From assembly GCF_005849285.1 (NCBI RefSeq), contig NZ_CP040517.1:1742501-1806500 (forward strand): a stretch of DNA of 64,000 nucleotides, read 5' to 3'. The number at the start of each line of letters is the position of its first letter. Position 1 is the stretch's first letter. Below, one piece after another: positions 52,720 to 62,778 of the stretch. The notes under the pieces were generated by a model that was not told the origin of the DNA, ran no database searches, and saw only the letters and a list, made by a program, of their open reading frames with translations. Made by a program: the position numbers and the translations under genes. This DNA comes from Luteithermobacter gelatinilyticus (GTDB taxonomy: Bacteria > Pseudomonadota > Alphaproteobacteria > Sphingomonadales > Emcibacteraceae).

Positions 52720-53214
52720 ATGGTCCTGTTCCTAATAGCTTCCTGATATATGCTACTCCGACTGGGTACAAAATCTCAATACCTTTTATGCCCCGTTGTC
52801 ACCATCCGCCTGCACCGCCGGACCTCTGCGCCATCATCTCAATGCCAAGCCTAACGCCGGCTAAGATAAAACAGAATAGATTGCGGTCTGCTCCCTATAG
52901 TTAAGGCTTTTTCTGCACATTACAATGGATAAATTCAGTGTAATGGGGAAGTGGAAAAGAATTGATTAACAGAAATGGCAACTTACCGATTATCTGTCTC
53001 GAGTCATTCTCGCCCCGGCGAAAAACAGGAATAAAATATAATGAAATATGATGGGAGGAAACCGTTCTGCCAGGGCACCCCCGCTTATGGCGAGGAAATC
53101 CAGACAGGAAATCCGGACAGGCCGTACCGGGCGTACGGCCGTGCCAGAACCTGTCGAGACCGAACCAAACCCGTCCATGATTCAGGCTTGACCCAGCCCC
53201 CGAGAACCGCCCCC
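52720..53214. other. Gap between clpP and clpX
   Basis: No gene is supported. It contains two stable hairpins: TCGCC/GGCGA at 53010-53021 beside ATTC/GAAT flanks, and the perfect GGCCGTAC/GTACGGCC stem at 53120-53140. These resemble degenerate intergenic palindromes rather than terminators, as no T run follows. The clpX promoter probably lies near 52720-52950. Confidence 0.4.
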
Positions 53215-53844
53215 TCAGTCTTCGGAGGGCACATCCTCGCGTTTGACATAAACCTGATCAATCAGTCCAAACTCCCGGGCCTCCTCGGGAGACATGAATT
53301 TGTCCCGATCCATTGCCGTTTCAATCACATCAAGCGGCTGACCGGTATGTTTGACATAAATATTATTCAGTCGTTTGCGCAGTTCCAGAATCTCCCGAGC
53401 CTGAATTTCAATATCCGCCGCCTGCCCCTGGGCGCCGCCGGAAGGCTGATGAATCATGATCCGGGAATTGGGCAGCGCAAACCGCTGTCCCGGCTCTCCC
53501 GCCGCCAGCAGAAGAGAGCCCATGGAACAGGCCTGGCCAATACAAATCGTTGTCACTTTGGGGCGGATATATTGCATCGTGTCATAAATCCCCAGCCCCG
53601 CGGTCACCACACCGCCCGGCGAATTAATATAGAAGGCAATATCCTTTTTGGGATTTTCGGCTTCAAGAAACAGAAGCTGGGCCGTAATCAGGCTTGCAAC
53701 AGCATCATTGACCTGCCCCGTCAGAAAAATGATTCTCTCTTTTAGAAGACGGGAATAAATGTCGTAAGAACGCTCCCCGCGGCTTGTCTGCTCCACCACC
53801 ATGGGAATCAGGGTGTTCATGTAGGTCTCTGGCATGTCACTCAT
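53215..53844 (-). CDS. clpP: ClpP protease, proteolytic subunit
   Basis: Serine protease that forms the double-heptamer barrel of ClpXP and ClpAP. The 209-residue protein has catalytic Ser107 in QACSMGS, His132 in IMIHQPSGG and Asp181 in DRDKFMSP. The ATG at 53844 gives the standard N-terminus ([20 protein letters not shown]) with AAGGA upstream; the longer frame would add 35 unconserved residues. tig lies upstream on the same strand, the universal tig-clpP-clpX-lon order. Confidence 0.97.
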   Translation of the reverse strand: MSDMPETYMNTLIPMVVEQTSRGERSYDIYSRLLKERIIFLTGQVNDAVASLITAQLLFLEAENPKKDIAFYINSPGGVVTAGLGIYDTMQYIRPKVTTICIGQACSMGSLLLAAGEPGQRFALPNSRIMIHQPSGGAQGQAADIEIQAREILELRKRLNNIYVKHTGQPLDVIETAMDRDKFMSPEEAREFGLIDQVYVKREDVPSED

Positions 53845-54007
53845 ATTGGTCGTCCTTGCTTTGATCAATAGGCCCGATCTACCCCAACCGGGTTCAGATC
53901 CATACTTCTCAGATAAACAAGCGGGCATCGCGACCGACGCCCGCCTCATTACTTTAAATATATTTTCCTGACGTTTGCAACGCTATATCTGTCAGGCCCG
54001 AAATCAC

Positions 54008-55609
54008 TCAGGCATCATCTTTTTTGGCTGCGGTTTTCTTGGGTGCAGCCTTTTTGGCTGGAGCTTTCTTAGCAGCGGTTTTCTTCGCAGCCGGTTTCTT
54101 TGCAGCAGCCTTCTTGGCCGGTGCTTTTTCTTCCGCACCATCCTCCGCAGCGTCTTTGGCCGGTGCCTTTTTCGCTGCAGCCTTCTTCGGTGCGGCTTTT
54201 TTGGCGGCCGGTTTCTTTGCGGCGGCCTTCTTCTTAGCCTTGGCGGCCGCCTCAGCAGTTTCGTCATCGGCCTCAATTGCGGCAATCAGGTCATCCCGGC
54301 TAACTTTCTTCTCAGACACTTCCGCCTGCTCAAGAATAAAGTCCACCACCTTTTCTTCATAAAGCGGTGCACGGATCTGGGCCAAGGCATTGGGATTTTT
54401 CTGATAGAATTCAAAAACCTGTTTTTCCTGGCCCGGGAAACGCTGGGCTTCCTGGGCGATCTGACGGGTTACCTCGTCCTGGGTCACCGTAATCTCATTT
54501 TGTTGACCGATCTCAGACAACAGCAACCCCAGCCGCACACGGCGTTCGGCAATGGCTTTGTATTCTTCTTTCACATCGTCTCCCGGCTCTTCCACCTCTT
54601 CGGGTTTCAGATCCGGGTTTTCCTGGACAGCGTCGCGGTACAGATCCATTTTCAACTGATTCCAGATCTGTTCAAATTCCATCTCCACCATCCCGGCCGG
54701 AACCTCAAAGGAGACCTGTTCGGCCAAAGCATCCAGAAGCGAACGCTTCAGGCATGTGCGGGACAGGTTATCTGTTTCAGCAGAGAGCTGCTTCTTAATG
54801 GCATCCTTGAGTGCATCCAGATTTTCCAGTCCCAGTTTCTGAGCCAGTTCGTCATCCAGTTTGGCGTCTTCCGGTTTCTGAACTTCCTGAACGGTTACTT
54901 CGAAGACAGCCGCTTTGCCTTTCAGGTGTTCGGCATGATAATTTTCCGGAAACGTGACATTCACGTCCTTTTTATCCCCGGCCTTAACACCGATAAGCTG
55001 CTCTTCAAATCCCGGGATGAAGGTGTTGGAGCCCAGCACGAGCTGATGTCCTTCACCGCTGCCACCGTCAAAAGCTTCACCATCAATCTTGCCGACAAAG
55101 TCGATGACAACAGCGTCGCCTTCTTTGGCTTTATAGGTTTTGGCAGCTTTTTTATAGTTTTTCTGCTGGCTGGCAATACCTTCCAGAGCGGTCTGAACCT
55201 GTTCTTCTTCCGGCTCCGCCACCAGTTTTTCCAGCTTCAGCTTGGTCAGATCGGGAATGGAGAATTCGGGAACGATTTCCACCTCCATCGCATATTCCAG
55301 ATCCTTGCCCACATCATAAGATTCGTCGATCTCGATTTTCGGCTGCATGGCCGGGCGCAGCTTTCTTTCTTCCAGAACTTCCTGGGAGGTACTGTGGATG
55401 GTTTCTTCCAGAACCTGTCCCATCATATTTTTGCCATGAAGCTTTTTCAGCAGCGAAAGAGGTGCTTTGCCCGGGCGGAATCCCGGCATTTTGATGTTGG
55501 CGCGAACCTTTTCCAGTTCCGCGTCAACCTTTGCATCGATGTCCTGCGCCGAAATAACGACCTTGAACCCGCGCTTCAAACCTTCTGAGTGTGTTTCCGT
55601 TACCTGCAT
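54008..55609 (-). CDS. tig: Trigger factor with a lysine/alanine-rich C-terminal tail
   Basis: Ribosome-associated chaperone and peptidyl-prolyl isomerase. The 533-residue protein has the ribosome-docking signature GFRPGKAP (44-51), an FKBP-like domain (about 160-245) and the helical C-terminal chaperone arms to about 448. Residues 452-533 form a repetitive tail of AAKKPAAKK- and APKK-type units, interrupted by an acidic patch DAAEDGAEEK. This makes it clearly longer than the usual 430-450 residues. The tail resembles histone H1-like tails and may bind RNA or DNA; that is inference. Confidence 0.95.
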   Translation of the reverse strand: MQVTETHSEGLKRGFKVVISAQDIDAKVDAELEKVRANIKMPGFRPGKAPLSLLKKLHGKNMMGQVLEETIHSTSQEVLEERKLRPAMQPKIEIDESYDVGKDLEYAMEVEIVPEFSIPDLTKLKLEKLVAEPEEEQVQTALEGIASQQKNYKKAAKTYKAKEGDAVVIDFVGKIDGEAFDGGSGEGHQLVLGSNTFIPGFEEQLIGVKAGDKKDVNVTFPENYHAEHLKGKAAVFEVTVQEVQKPEDAKLDDELAQKLGLENLDALKDAIKKQLSAETDNLSRTCLKRSLLDALAEQVSFEVPAGMVEMEFEQIWNQLKMDLYRDAVQENPDLKPEEVEEPGDDVKEEYKAIAERRVRLGLLLSEIGQQNEITVTQDEVTRQIAQEAQRFPGQEKQVFEFYQKNPNALAQIRAPLYEEKVVDFILEQAEVSEKKVSRDDLIAAIEADDETAEAAAKAKKKAAAKKPAAKKAAPKKAAAKKAPAKDAAEDGAEEKAPAKKAAAKKPAAKKTAAKKAPAKKAAPKKTAAKKDDA

Positions 55610-55731
55610 TGATCGCTCTGTTTCATTTAGATGTTGATCCTGGGCTGCGCCGACAGCCTGATATTAAACTCTATTCACCTCTGTTTTCAAAAGAATCCAG
55701 ACGCTCTGCCCGGTTCTTTTCTATATGACAC

Positions 55732-55816
55732 TGGTGCGGGTGGAGGGACTTGAACCCCCACGTCCGAAGACACCAGAACCTAAATCTGGCGCGTCTACCA
55801 ATTCCGCCACACCCGC
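55732..55816 (-). tRNA. tRNA-Leu (TAG)
   Basis: An 85-base class II tRNA on the minus strand: acceptor GCGGGTG/CACCCGC, anticodon stem CCAGA/TCTGG with loop TTTAGGT giving anticodon TAG, a long variable arm, and an encoded CCA. It lies just upstream of tig. Confidence 0.97.
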
Positions 55817-55913
55817 CTGTTGGCTCAATGTCACATAAGGCTTTGGCGCCTCTGATATAGGATGGTTTGGATCATGTCCAGATATTTTTCTCCCTGCCCG
55901 CCTGCCGGCCGCC

Positions 55914-57470
55914 CTATTTGACCTGATCGGCCAAATCAGTCAGCACCGCCGGAATCTGGGCGGCAATATCCTCAGACACCAGTCCCGGCCCGAACCGGAC
56001 CGCCGCCGCGCCATGACACCATACGGCCGCCGCTGCAGCCTCAAAGGCCGGCATGCCCTGCGCCAGCAGCCCCGTCACCAGCCCCGCCAGCACGTCACCA
56101 CTACCGGCCGTGGCCAAGGTCGGCGGGGCATTTTCCGCAATAAGGGCGCGCCCGTCCGGCGCCGCCACTACTGTATCGGGCCCTTTTAGCAAAATCACTG
56201 CACCGCTGCGCTCGGCCGCCGCGCGTGCACTCCGCAATTTGTTATATCCCGGCTGTTTTGCCGACAAATCCGGAAACAGCCGCGCAAATTCCCCGTCATG
56301 AGGCGTCAACACCGCTTGCGCGCCGACGGCCTGGCGAGCTTCCTGCTGCAATGCCCCAAAAAGCTGTTCCGGGTTATCCTGAAAAACCGTCAACGCATCC
56401 GCATCCAGCACCGCATGACGATTGTGAGACAACACCCGCAGCACCCTGAACCATGTGACCTGATCAACCCCGTTGGCGGGCCCCACACACCATACATTCA
56501 ACCTCTCGTCCCGCAATAGCGTCTCGAAGGTTTCCGCACTGTCCAACGGCTTGACCATCACCGCAGTGAGTTGTGCGGCATGCGCCGGAACAGCATTTTC
56601 CGGACAGACCACGCTGCACAGCCCCGCCCCAATCCTGAGCGCCGCGGTCGCCGCCAGGCGCGCCGCGCCTGTATGGGCCAGCCCCCCGCTCATGACGATA
56701 GCATGGCCCCGGTTGTATTTATGCCCCGAGGACACAGGCCAGGGAAAATGATCAAGCCAGGCCCGCGGCGTATTGATCGCTGTCAGGGGGGCGATATCAT
56801 CCAGAACCCGTGGAGAAATACCAATATCAGTGACAAAAATATCCCCACAAAGATTTTTGCCCGGATATAATACATGTCCGGGTTTGCGCCGGAAAAACGT
56901 GACCGTGACATCGGCATCAAGACAGCTCCCCTGCCCGGTTTTCGGATCCCGGGCAACCTGGCCGCTGTCGCCCTCAAGGCCACTGGGTACGTCCACCGCG
57001 ACCCGGACAGCCGGCATTTCATTGGCCCTCATCACCACGTCCGCCGCTACTCCCTGCAATGGCCGGTCCAGCCCCGCCCCAAACAGGGCATCGACGATGA
57101 TCCGGTGATCTTCTTTCAAAACATCAGGGGACAACTCCTGAATTTTATCCCCTGCCTCCTCCCGCCACCGCCGGGCCATGACCGCCGCATCCCCCCTCAA
57201 GCGGCTCGCCTTTCCCAACAGCGCCAGCTCAACGGGCCATCCCGCCGCCCGAAGATGCCGCGCCACAACAAAACCATCCCCGCCATTATTGCCGGGGCCG
57301 CACAGGACCATCACCGGCCCCTGGTCGTATAAATCAAGGATTTTGCGAGCAATGGACAAACCCGCAGCCTCCATAAGCTGAACACCGGGAACCCCTGCTT
57401 CCATGGTCAGACGATCCGCCATGGCCGTTTCCGCAACCGTCAGGAGGACGTCACCAGGTGGATATGTCAT
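55914..57470 (-). CDS. nnr: Bifunctional NAD(P)H-hydrate repair enzyme
   Basis: Repairs damaged NAD(P)HX. The N-terminal YjeF_N domain (about 1-215) is the epimerase, and the C-terminal carbohydrate-kinase-like domain (about 225-515) is the ADP- or ATP-dependent dehydratase. The epimerase shows GPGNNGGDGFVVARHL, and the dehydratase GSGDVLAGLVTGLLAQG and VLTPHDGEFARLF. The 518-residue length fits the fused bacterial form. Hairpin repeat copy E lies just before its start. Confidence 0.95.
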   Translation of the reverse strand: MTYPPGDVLLTVAETAMADRLTMEAGVPGVQLMEAAGLSIARKILDLYDQGPVMVLCGPGNNGGDGFVVARHLRAAGWPVELALLGKASRLRGDAAVMARRWREEAGDKIQELSPDVLKEDHRIIVDALFGAGLDRPLQGVAADVVMRANEMPAVRVAVDVPSGLEGDSGQVARDPKTGQGSCLDADVTVTFFRRKPGHVLYPGKNLCGDIFVTDIGISPRVLDDIAPLTAINTPRAWLDHFPWPVSSGHKYNRGHAIVMSGGLAHTGAARLAATAALRIGAGLCSVVCPENAVPAHAAQLTAVMVKPLDSAETFETLLRDERLNVWCVGPANGVDQVTWFRVLRVLSHNRHAVLDADALTVFQDNPEQLFGALQQEARQAVGAQAVLTPHDGEFARLFPDLSAKQPGYNKLRSARAAAERSGAVILLKGPDTVVAAPDGRALIAENAPPTLATAGSGDVLAGLVTGLLAQGMPAFEAAAAAVWCHGAAAVRFGPGLVSEDIAAQIPAVLTDLADQVK

Positions 57471-57490
57471 GATCCATGCTTCCTCGCAAT

Positions 57491-57531
57491 TAGAGTCATA
57501 GAGTCAATCTCATCACAATTCGCTTTAGACA
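57491..57531. repeat. Hairpin repeat copy E with an 8-bp tandem duplication
   Basis: On the minus strand TAAAGCGAATTG, TGATGAG and ATTGACTCTA follow each other, the same arrangement as copy A with more changes in the arms. The outer sequence TAGAGTCA is duplicated exactly (57491-57498, 57499-57506). Confidence 0.65.
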
Positions 57532-57611
57532 GATGCGGAACAATTTTCGCATCCGGAAAACAAGATTGTCATTCCGAGCAAACAAAAATGCAATCCGGAA
57601 TCCGCCCCGAT

Positions 57612-57637
57612 ACAGATATTCATTACAGATATTCATT
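57612..57637. repeat. 13-bp exact tandem duplication
   Basis: ACAGATATTCATT occurs twice head to tail (57612-57624, 57625-57637) in the gap between nnr and the DUF885 gene. Flanking sequence (near 57565-57600 and 57655-57695) resembles degenerate intergenic palindromic repeats. Confidence 0.9.
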
Positions 57638-57756
57638 TTTATCTGCATGAAGTTATCATGACATCGAAATGGACCCCGGATCAAGCCCCACGGTTGTCTG
57701 GAAAAATAATCAAGGGCAAACTGTCCTGAAAAAGTCAGCAGCCTGTCGTTCTGCGC

Positions 57757-59616
57757 CTATGAGCTTCTGCCATGTTGACGCGCAATCCAGTCCATGACTT
57801 TTTCTTCGAGGATAGACAGCGGCAATGCCCCGTCTTTCAGCACCACGTCATGATATTCACGGATGTCAAACTTGTCCCCTAGTTCGGCTTTTGCCCGTTC
57901 CCTGAGCTCAAGAATTTTCAACATGCCGATTTTATAGGCCGTCGCCTGGCCCGGCATAACAATATACCGTTCGATGGCCTTAACCACATCCCCTTTGGGA
58001 TTGGGGGTATTTTTCAACAGATAGTCAATGGCCTGTTCCCGGGTCCATTTTTTATAATGGATGCCGGTATCCACCACCAGACGACAGGCCCGCCACAACT
58101 CCATTGCCAGCCGGCCGAAATCGGAATACGGGTCTTCATAAAAGCCCATTTCCTTCGGCAGAAGCTCCGAATACAGACCCCAGCCTTCCGTATAGGCCGT
58201 ATAACCGCCGAATTTGCGGAATTTGGGGATGTTTTCCAGCTCCTGCATGATTGCCAGTTGCATATGATGCCCCGGAATGCCTTCATGATAGGCCAACGCC
58301 TCCATCTGATAGGTGGGCATGTCCGACATTTTATAAAGATTGGCATAATAAATGCCCGGACGGCTGCCATCCGGCGCCGGGCGGCTGTAAAACGCTTTGC
58401 CGGCGGATTTTTCCCGGAACGGCTCTACCGCCTTGACCAGAAGGTCTGCTTTGGGTTTGGTCAGGAACACCTCATCCAGGCGGGATTTCATCGTATTAAT
58501 GATGGCTTTCGCCTTTTCCAGATACGCCTGTCGCCCTTCTTCCGTTTCCGGATAATAAAAACGTTTATCCGTGCGCGTAAATTCAAAGAAATCCTGCAGG
58601 CTGCCATCAAAACCCACTTTTTTCATGATGTCGCGCATTTCCCCATGAATGCGGGCCACTTCCTTAAGCCCCAGCTCGTGGATTTCTTCGGCCGTCATAT
58701 CGGTCGTGGTGATTTTGCGCAGGCGGAAATTGTAATATTCCTCCCCATCCGGCAGTTTCCAGGCGCCATCATCAGTGGTGGTTGCCGCCTGCTGGCGCTT
58801 GGCAATTTCGATCAGCTTTTCATAAGCCGGCCTCACAGAATTCAGCAATGCGGCTTCGGCACGCGCAATCAATTCGGCTTTCTTGTCCTCGCTGATTTCT
58901 ATATTGTCCAGCTTTTTCTTGAGATCGGCCAGCAGCGTATTGTCCTCACCGTCATCAAAAGGTGCCCCGCTCAGGATATTCTTGGCATCATCTATGACAT
59001 AATCATAAACAAATTTCGGCGGCAGAATGCCCTTCTCCTCACGAATGCGCAGTTGCTCGAAACGCTGTTCCGCCATATCCTTGAATTTTTCAAGGCGGGA
59101 AACATATCCTTCTGCCGCCTGCTCATCCTTGATCACATGAAAATTGACCAGAAATGCCGGGGTCTGTGACTGCCAGCCATACATCTGATTCAGCGGGTAA
59201 GAATGATGCCGCCAGCGATAGGCTTCGATTTCCTCCTCTAGAGCCCGCTCCATCAGCCGGTAGCTGAGCTTTGTGGCTTCGTCCAGTTTGTCATAATCAA
59301 ATTCGGATTTGAGCCGCGCCAGGTTTTTCCTTGCCCGATCCAGCTCCTTTTGCGCCTGTTCTTCGGAATAATCATCCCATTCGCCGGAGTTCTCCATCAT
59401 GCCCAGATAAGTCTGAAATTCCGGGCTGTCATTGACAGATTCCATGAAGACCGCTTCAAAAAACTGATTAGCGCGCTGTGATTCTGTCTGAACTTCGGCC
59501 TGAGCGGCAGCTTGCGACTCACTTGTTTCGGTATGAACCGTTTTATTCGCCTCGGAACAGCCGGAAAGAGCCAACAACGCCATGACGGCTACAGTAGAAA
59601 GCATATGTGATTTCAT
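57757..59616 (-). CDS. DUF885 family lipoprotein, predicted metallopeptidase
   Basis: A 619-residue protein with a lipoprotein signal peptide: hydrophobic segment to about 18, then lipobox LSGC with Cys20, so it is probably anchored to a membrane facing the periplasm. The C-terminal half has the DUF885 hallmark YHEGIPGHHMQ (about residues 430-440), which looks like a zinc-peptidase HExxxGH-type site, and a downstream glutamate in GWGLYSE. The family is thought to act as carboxypeptidases or oligopeptidases, but few members are characterised. Neighbours give no further clue. Confidence 0.85.
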   Translation of the reverse strand: MKSHMLSTVAVMALLALSGCSEANKTVHTETSESQAAAQAEVQTESQRANQFFEAVFMESVNDSPEFQTYLGMMENSGEWDDYSEEQAQKELDRARKNLARLKSEFDYDKLDEATKLSYRLMERALEEEIEAYRWRHHSYPLNQMYGWQSQTPAFLVNFHVIKDEQAAEGYVSRLEKFKDMAEQRFEQLRIREEKGILPPKFVYDYVIDDAKNILSGAPFDDGEDNTLLADLKKKLDNIEISEDKKAELIARAEAALLNSVRPAYEKLIEIAKRQQAATTTDDGAWKLPDGEEYYNFRLRKITTTDMTAEEIHELGLKEVARIHGEMRDIMKKVGFDGSLQDFFEFTRTDKRFYYPETEEGRQAYLEKAKAIINTMKSRLDEVFLTKPKADLLVKAVEPFREKSAGKAFYSRPAPDGSRPGIYYANLYKMSDMPTYQMEALAYHEGIPGHHMQLAIMQELENIPKFRKFGGYTAYTEGWGLYSELLPKEMGFYEDPYSDFGRLAMELWRACRLVVDTGIHYKKWTREQAIDYLLKNTPNPKGDVVKAIERYIVMPGQATAYKIGMLKILELRERAKAELGDKFDIREYHDVVLKDGALPLSILEEKVMDWIARQHGRSS

Positions 59617-59800
59617 TGAGACGTATCCCCTTATATGTGTTTTTTGAATGAATTACTCAGCCAGCAGAGATTATCAGATGAAGGGAATTTGTACAGACTG
59701 AAGGGACTTATCTGAAACAATCTGATTGGCTGCCCCCAAAAATTCGGGCTTGCAACTCAATCAACAGCGCAGGTATGCAAGGGGATCAGAAAGAAGGGAA

Positions 59801-59878
59801 TGGGGCGAGTGACCGGGATCGAACCGGCGACCTCAAGAGCCACAATCTTGCGCTCTAACCGACTGAGCTACACCCGCC
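59801..59878 (-). tRNA. tRNA-His (GTG)
   Basis: Cloverleaf on the minus strand with the extra G at -1 (59878) paired to C73, the identity element of tRNA-His. Acceptor GCGGGTG/CACTCGC, anticodon stem CAAGA/TCTTG with loop TTGTGGC giving anticodon GTG, and encoded CCA. Confidence 0.96.
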
Positions 59879-60102
59879 CCAAGAAGAATACCGCCCTTTT
59901 ACGTTCAGTTTCGACAAGCGTCAAGAAAAGTTTTTACTGGACCCCAAACTAGGGCAAAAAATACCAGAAAAAAGGCGCAGCATTCTGCGGAACAGCTCCA
60001 AAACCTCCCAGATTGCCTATTATTTCATCAAAAAATGCACTTTTTTTAATCAATCTGGGGCCTGCCCCCACAAGAATACCTTGATTACCCACCTTTCGCA
60101 AA
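59879..60102. other. Region upstream of the glnB promoter
   Basis: No gene is supported. It probably includes NtrC binding sites for the sigma-54 promoter; only a half-site TGCAC (60034-60038) is visible and no full palindrome was found. Confidence 0.25.
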
Positions 60103-60119
60103 TTGGCACGATACGTGCT
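60103..60119 (+). promoter_or_regulatory. Sigma-54 promoter of glnBA
   Basis: TTGGCACG-ATAC-GTGCT matches the -24/-12 consensus at all but one defined position, with GG-N10-GC spacing. It lies 111 bases before the glnB start and would give a leader of roughly 100 bases. Nitrogen control through NtrC is the expected regulation. Confidence 0.85.
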
Positions 60120-60214
60120 TATATGAGCTGCGTACGGGAAAATCACAAACCGCGCATGGATATCATGCGCCTGAATCTTCCCATACATGAATTTAACCAT
60201 ATAAGCCCTTTTAG

Positions 60215-60568
<354 letters not shown>

Positions 60569-60634
60569 CGCAACGGTCTGTGGCGTTTGGTCAAATCAGT
60601 AATACCCATAACCAACTTACAGGAAAACAAGAGA

Positions 60635-62044
60635 ATGTCCGACGTAAAAACTATTCTTGAGACCATTAAGGAAAAAGAAATCGCCTTTGTGGATCTTCGT
60701 TTCACGGACCCCAAAGGAAAATGGCAGCACCTGACCATGGACGCCAGCGTCGTGGATGAGGACATGTTCGAAGATGGTGTCATGTTTGATGGATCCTCCA
60801 TTGCCGGGTGGAAAGCCATCAATGAATCCGACATGATTCTGAAACTTGATCCGGCATCAGTAACCATGGACCCGTTTGTCGCCCAGCCCACCATGGTGAT
60901 TTTCTGTTCCGTGGTCGAACCCTCCACCGGCGAAGGTTATAACCGGGATCCGCGCTCCACTGCCGCCCGGGCCGAAGCCTATCTGAAATATTCCGGCATC
61001 GGTGATACCGCCTATTTCGGACCGGAACCGGAATTCTTCATGTTCGACCATGTAACCTTTGATGTTCAGTATAACAAAGCCTTTTACGAACTGGACGACG
61101 TGGAAGGCCCCTATAACTCCGGCAAGGATTACGAAGGTTCCAACTATGCCCACCGCCCGGCCATCAAAGGCGGATATTTCCCGGTAGCTCCAGTGGATTC
61201 CGCCAGCGACATTCGCGGCGAAATGGTCTCCATCATGAAAGAGCTGGGCCTGCCGATGGACAAACACCATCACGAAGTAGCAGCCTCCCAGCATGAACTG
61301 GGTATGATGTTCGGCACCCTGTTGCAGACTGCCGACCGTGTACAGATCTATAAATATGTGGTCCATCAGGTCGCGCACAGCTATGGCAAAACCGCAACCT
61401 TTATGCCCAAACCCGTGGCCGCCGACAACGGTTCCGGCATGCATACCCACCAGTCCATCTGGAAAGACGGCAAACCTCTTTTTGCCGGCAGTGGTTATGC
61501 CGACCTGTCCGATACGGCACTATATTATATTGGTGGCATCATCAAACACGCCAAAGCCATCAACGCCTTCAGCAACCCGTCCACCAACAGCTACAAGCGG
61601 CTGACTCCGGGCTTTGAGGCGCCGGTTCTGCTGGCCTATTCCGCCCGTAACCGCTCCGCTTCCTGCCGGATCCCCTACGCAACAAGCCCGAAAGCCAAAC
61701 GGATTGAGATCCGCTTCCCGGACCCGACAGCCAACCCGTATCTGGCCTTTTCCGCCATGCTGATGGCCGGCCTGGACGGCATCGAGAACAAAATTCATCC
61801 GGGCGATGCCATGGACAAGGATCTTTATGCTCTGCCGCCGGAAGAGCTGAAGGAGGTGCCGACGGTTGCCGCTTCCCTGCGCGAAGCCCTTGAGGCACTG
61901 GATGCGGATCGTGAATTCCTGAAAAAAGGTGATGTCTTCAGCGATGACCAGATCGACGCCTACATCGGCCTGAAGATGGAAGAAGTGGAAGCCGTGGAAC
62001 TCACACCGAACCCGAAAGAGTTCGAACTGTATTATTCCGCCTAA
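60635..62044 (+). CDS. glnA: Glutamine synthetase type I
   Basis: ATP-dependent amidation of glutamate. The 469-residue protein is the type I-beta dodecamer form, with [16 protein letters not shown], the ATP-binding [16 protein letters not shown] region and the adenylylation target Tyr398 in [10 protein letters not shown]. The ATG at 60635 gives the conserved N-terminus ([16 protein letters not shown]) with AGGAAAAC upstream. Regulation is at two levels: the operon promoter, and adenylylation controlled by PII. Confidence 0.97.
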   Translation: MSDVKTILETIKEKEIAFVDLRFTDPKGKWQHLTMDASVVDEDMFEDGVMFDGSSIAGWKAINESDMILKLDPASVTMDPFVAQPTMVIFCSVVEPSTGEGYNRDPRSTAARAEAYLKYSGIGDTAYFGPEPEFFMFDHVTFDVQYNKAFYELDDVEGPYNSGKDYEGSNYAHRPAIKGGYFPVAPVDSASDIRGEMVSIMKELGLPMDKHHHEVAASQHELGMMFGTLLQTADRVQIYKYVVHQVAHSYGKTATFMPKPVAADNGSGMHTHQSIWKDGKPLFAGSGYADLSDTALYYIGGIIKHAKAINAFSNPSTNSYKRLTPGFEAPVLLAYSARNRSASCRIPYATSPKAKRIEIRFPDPTANPYLAFSAMLMAGLDGIENKIHPGDAMDKDLYALPPEELKEVPTVAASLREALEALDADREFLKKGDVFSDDQIDAYIGLKMEEVEAVELTPNPKEFELYYSA

Positions 62045-62100
62045 GGTCTTGCGGAAGTTTTTGTTCTGATATAAACCTCTGCATGTGCATGAAATTGGGG

Positions 62101-62133
62101 GCCGGCCTTGCGTTAGTAAACGTCGAGGCCGGC
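62101..62133 (+). terminator. Probable glnA terminator hairpin
   Basis: GCCGGCCT (62101-62108) pairs with AGGCCGGC (62126-62133), with an inner CGTT/AACG pairing in the loop. It lies 57 bases after the glnA stop but lacks a clear T run, so termination strength is uncertain. Confidence 0.55.
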
Positions 62134-62176
62134 CTTCTGCATTTACGGATCTTATCAGAAAATTAATGACTCGGTG

Positions 62177-62207
62177 CTTAGAGTGAATGACGGCTTTCAC
62201 GTCTGCA
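62177..62207 (+). repeat. Hairpin repeat copy F (diverged)
   Basis: Begins CTTAGAGTGAATGACGGC and folds back onto TTTCACGTCT with a bulge. The left arm matches the family and the right arm is much altered. It lies between glnA and the hypothetical gene at 62254. Confidence 0.5.
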
Positions 62208-62253
62208 CCATGGCATAATGAACATCTAATTCTGTAGAGAAAATCTGTACTCC

Positions 62254-62778
62254 ATGAACACCGGCAGCTCTGAAAATACAGCTTATCTCGAATTTCAGAA
62301 GAAGGTTTCAGGACAAAATATCAATCCTCAAACCTTGCTGGCGACCGATTACCTTAACCATTTTAATGAAGTTCACATGTTGCTGGAAATGCTGCCGGAC
62401 ATGCCGGAATGTCTGGAAGATGTCCAACACTGGAGTCCGAAAAGTTATCAGGAACATTTTCGGGACAGCGTGTTTCAGGCCAAAGACCTGGCCATTGAGG
62501 CCTATGAACATGCCCCTGATGAACATCGCCTGCCCTTTGAAAAAATTGTGCAGCGCATGGATGCCTTGATTTTGCAGACCGTCGCCCAGGTTTCCGCGGC
62601 CGTCGCCGAAAAAAACGGGACCGAACTGCACAAAATCATCAAGAATTACAGCCCGAAAATGCAGAAATTGATTGATGAGTGCAGCGCCATTATCAATGGT
62701 GCCCGTCCGGTTGTGCATCAGGAAGACATCGACAGCTATTTTTCCGAAACATCCAGGGCCGACGACCTGTTTGACTAG
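62254..62778 (+). CDS. Conserved hypothetical protein
   Basis: A 174-residue soluble, mostly helical, acidic protein without signal peptide or membrane segment. The best-conserved looking parts are NHFNEVHMLLEMLPDMPE (about 35-52) and PKSYQEHFRDSVFQAKDLAIEAY. I do not recognise a named family, although similar proteins seem to recur in Alphaproteobacteria as unannotated genes. It follows glnA on the same strand and converges on tetR. Its TAG stop codon is part of hairpin repeat copy G. The ribosome binding site is weak. Confidence 0.8.
   Translation: MNTGSSENTAYLEFQKKVSGQNINPQTLLATDYLNHFNEVHMLLEMLPDMPECLEDVQHWSPKSYQEHFRDSVFQAKDLAIEAYEHAPDEHRLPFEKIVQRMDALILQTVAQVSAAVAEKNGTELHKIIKNYSPKMQKLIDECSAIINGARPVVHQEDIDSYFSETSRADDLFD

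Noticed and set aside
52990-53178. 62-codon minus-strand frame between clpP and clpX
   Set aside because: It lies over degenerate intergenic palindromes, and its sequence looks like translated repeat rather than a protein.
53975-55588. 537-codon plus-strand frame opposite tig
   Set aside because: Its Phe- and Leu-rich sequence is the reverse complement of trigger factor codons, including the Lys/Ala tail; no ribosome site or family supports it.
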